Assembly (NCBI GenBank): GCA_024277475.1
Contig: JAJRVC010000631.1
Location: 1 to 5,250, forward strand
Direction of reading: 5' to 3'
Length of the DNA stretch: 5,250 bases
From: Deltaproteobacteria bacterium
GTDB taxonomy: Bacteria; Desulfobacterota; Desulfobacteria; Desulfobacterales; JAFDCJ01
Below the pieces are notes generated by a model, which saw nothing but the letters and a program-made list of their open reading frames with translations, was not told the DNA's origin and ran no database searches. Each line of letters starts with the position of its first letter. Within the stretch, counting starts at the first letter, position 1. This document shows positions 4,455 to 5,250 of this stretch, in pieces. The translations under genes and the position numbers were made by a program.

Positions 4455-5250
4455 AAGACGGCCGCTGGATCTGCTATTACCGGGTCCGGGGTAATGACGG
4501 CAAATCCCGCATCAAAAAAGAATACTTTGGCCGAGGGTCCGAAGCCGCAGCAGCCGCTAAAAAAAGGGATCAGGAACTAAATCTTAAAAAGCGCCGTCCC
4601 GTGAAAGAGCGCATCGGCCCCACCGTCGGCGAGCTGGCAACAACCTATTTTCTCAATAAAAATTTTTCAGCCAACTCGGCCAAACACCTTGATATCCGCC
4701 TCAAATCCAACCTGTTGCCTTTCTTCGGCCGCAAGTTGGCCATCAGCCTCAAGGACCAGGACATCGACGACTATGTGCGCTATCGCAGAAACTGTATAAA
4801 GAAGGATAAAGACGGAAATGTGATTAAAATCGGTGTCAAAGACGCCACCATCCACCGCGAATTGACCGATCTGCAGGCCATCCTCAACTGGTCCACCCGC
4901 CGGCGCCCGGCGCTGATCCGCTTCAACCCCGTGCGCGATTATAAAAAGCCCAAAGAGGATCTGGCCATCATCGCCCCACCCACGGCCGATGAAACCAACC
5001 AGATAATAAAGGAGGCAGCCCCTCATGTAGCCCGGGCGATTAAACTATCCTACTATCTGGGCTTGCGGCCCGGGGCTGTAGAGCTGCTTACGATCACCTG
5101 GAATGATGTCAATTGGGACTCCCGAACTATCCTGATCCGCAGTGCCGACAAGGGTGGGCCGCGATCGCGCCAGGTGTCCATACATGAGGATTTTTATGAA
5201 GAATTGGGGCAATGGTATCAGGAAGATAACAAAAACGGTCCTGTCATCCA
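4436..5250 (+). CDS. int: Tyrosine recombinase / phage integrase (N-terminal 271 aa, runs off edge)
   Basis: Site-specific recombinase that cuts and joins attachment sites through a tyrosine nucleophile. Visible in order: an N-terminal arm-binding-like segment (1-50; KDGRWICYYRVRGNDGKS, then YFGRGSEAAAAAKKRDQEL), a helical core-binding domain (about 61-172; TVGELATTYFL, LLPFFGRKLAISL, IHRELTDLQAILNW), and the start of the catalytic domain (from about 182). There GLRPGAVELLTITWNDV holds the first catalytic Arg (R211) and ADKGGPRSRQVSI holds the conserved Lys (K239). The HxxR, second His and Tyr lie beyond the window. No stop or frameshift occurs in the visible part, so the gene looks intact. 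The start at 4436 follows GGAA at 4427-4430. It is GC-rich relative to the central genes, suggesting separate ancestry from the lectin gene. Confidence 0.93.
   Translation, partial: MATTQLKDGRWICYYRVRGNDGKSRIKKEYFGRGSEAAAAAKKRDQELNLKKRRPVKERIGPTVGELATTYFLNKNFSANSAKHLDIRLKSNLLPFFGRKLAISLKDQDIDDYVRYRRNCIKKDKDGNVIKIGVKDATIHRELTDLQAILNWSTRRRPALIRFNPVRDYKKPKEDLAIIAPPTADETNQIIKEAAPHVARAIKLSYYLGLRPGAVELLTITWNDVNWDSRTILIRSADKGGPRSRQVSIHEDFYEELGQWYQEDNKNGPVI

Noticed and set aside
4667..5026. Leftward 119-codon frame
   Set aside because: Antisense shadow of the integrase, whose catalytic Arg and Lys motifs are clear on the other strand.

Overview
The window looks like the control end of an integrated mobile element (prophage or integrative element) in a Gram-negative bacterium, most likely Desulfobacterota. 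The lineage guess rests on the overall protein style, for example the RRSGTDRR tail on the repressor and the look of the prepilin and integrase; no marker gene fixes it. Base composition is a mosaic: the small gene near the left edge and the integrase at the right are GC-rich, while the repressor region and the large central gene are AT-rich.

Left arm (1-958, all leftward): a XRE/Ner-like helix-turn-helix protein (701-958), a ribbon-helix-helix-like protein 8 bp behind it (411-692), a stretch of GTGCAC-centred repeats (314-392), a small charged protein of unknown role (60-293), and possibly the start of another gene running off the left edge. Control region (959-1101): a strong leftward promoter (TTGACA, 16 bp, TATCAT) with a perfect palindrome in its spacer and ATAAGT half-sites just downstream. 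Opposite it, a rightward -10 lies so close to the repressor start that its mRNA may be leaderless. This resembles the divergent lysis/lysogeny switch of temperate phages, with the repressor gene at 1102-1680.

Centre (1681-3920): after a strong hairpin and its own likely promoter comes a 704-residue secreted protein that starts like a PilX-type minor prepilin and ends in an L-type (legume-like) lectin domain. It is not a typical phage gene and is the most striking item here: either cargo carried between repressor and integrase, or a host gene caught between element pieces.

Right arm (3921-5250): a leftward winged-helix-like regulator (4007-4306), a short intergenic dyad, and a tyrosine recombinase running rightward off the edge (4436-5250). 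Just before the integrase, in another frame, a 23-codon reading frame repeats the look of the integrase N-terminus, suggesting a decayed duplicate or a leader peptide.

Together: the repressor probably keeps the leftward early operon (XRE plus RHH regulators) silent, the integrase moves the element, and the pilin-lectin may give the host a sugar-binding surface appendage tip.
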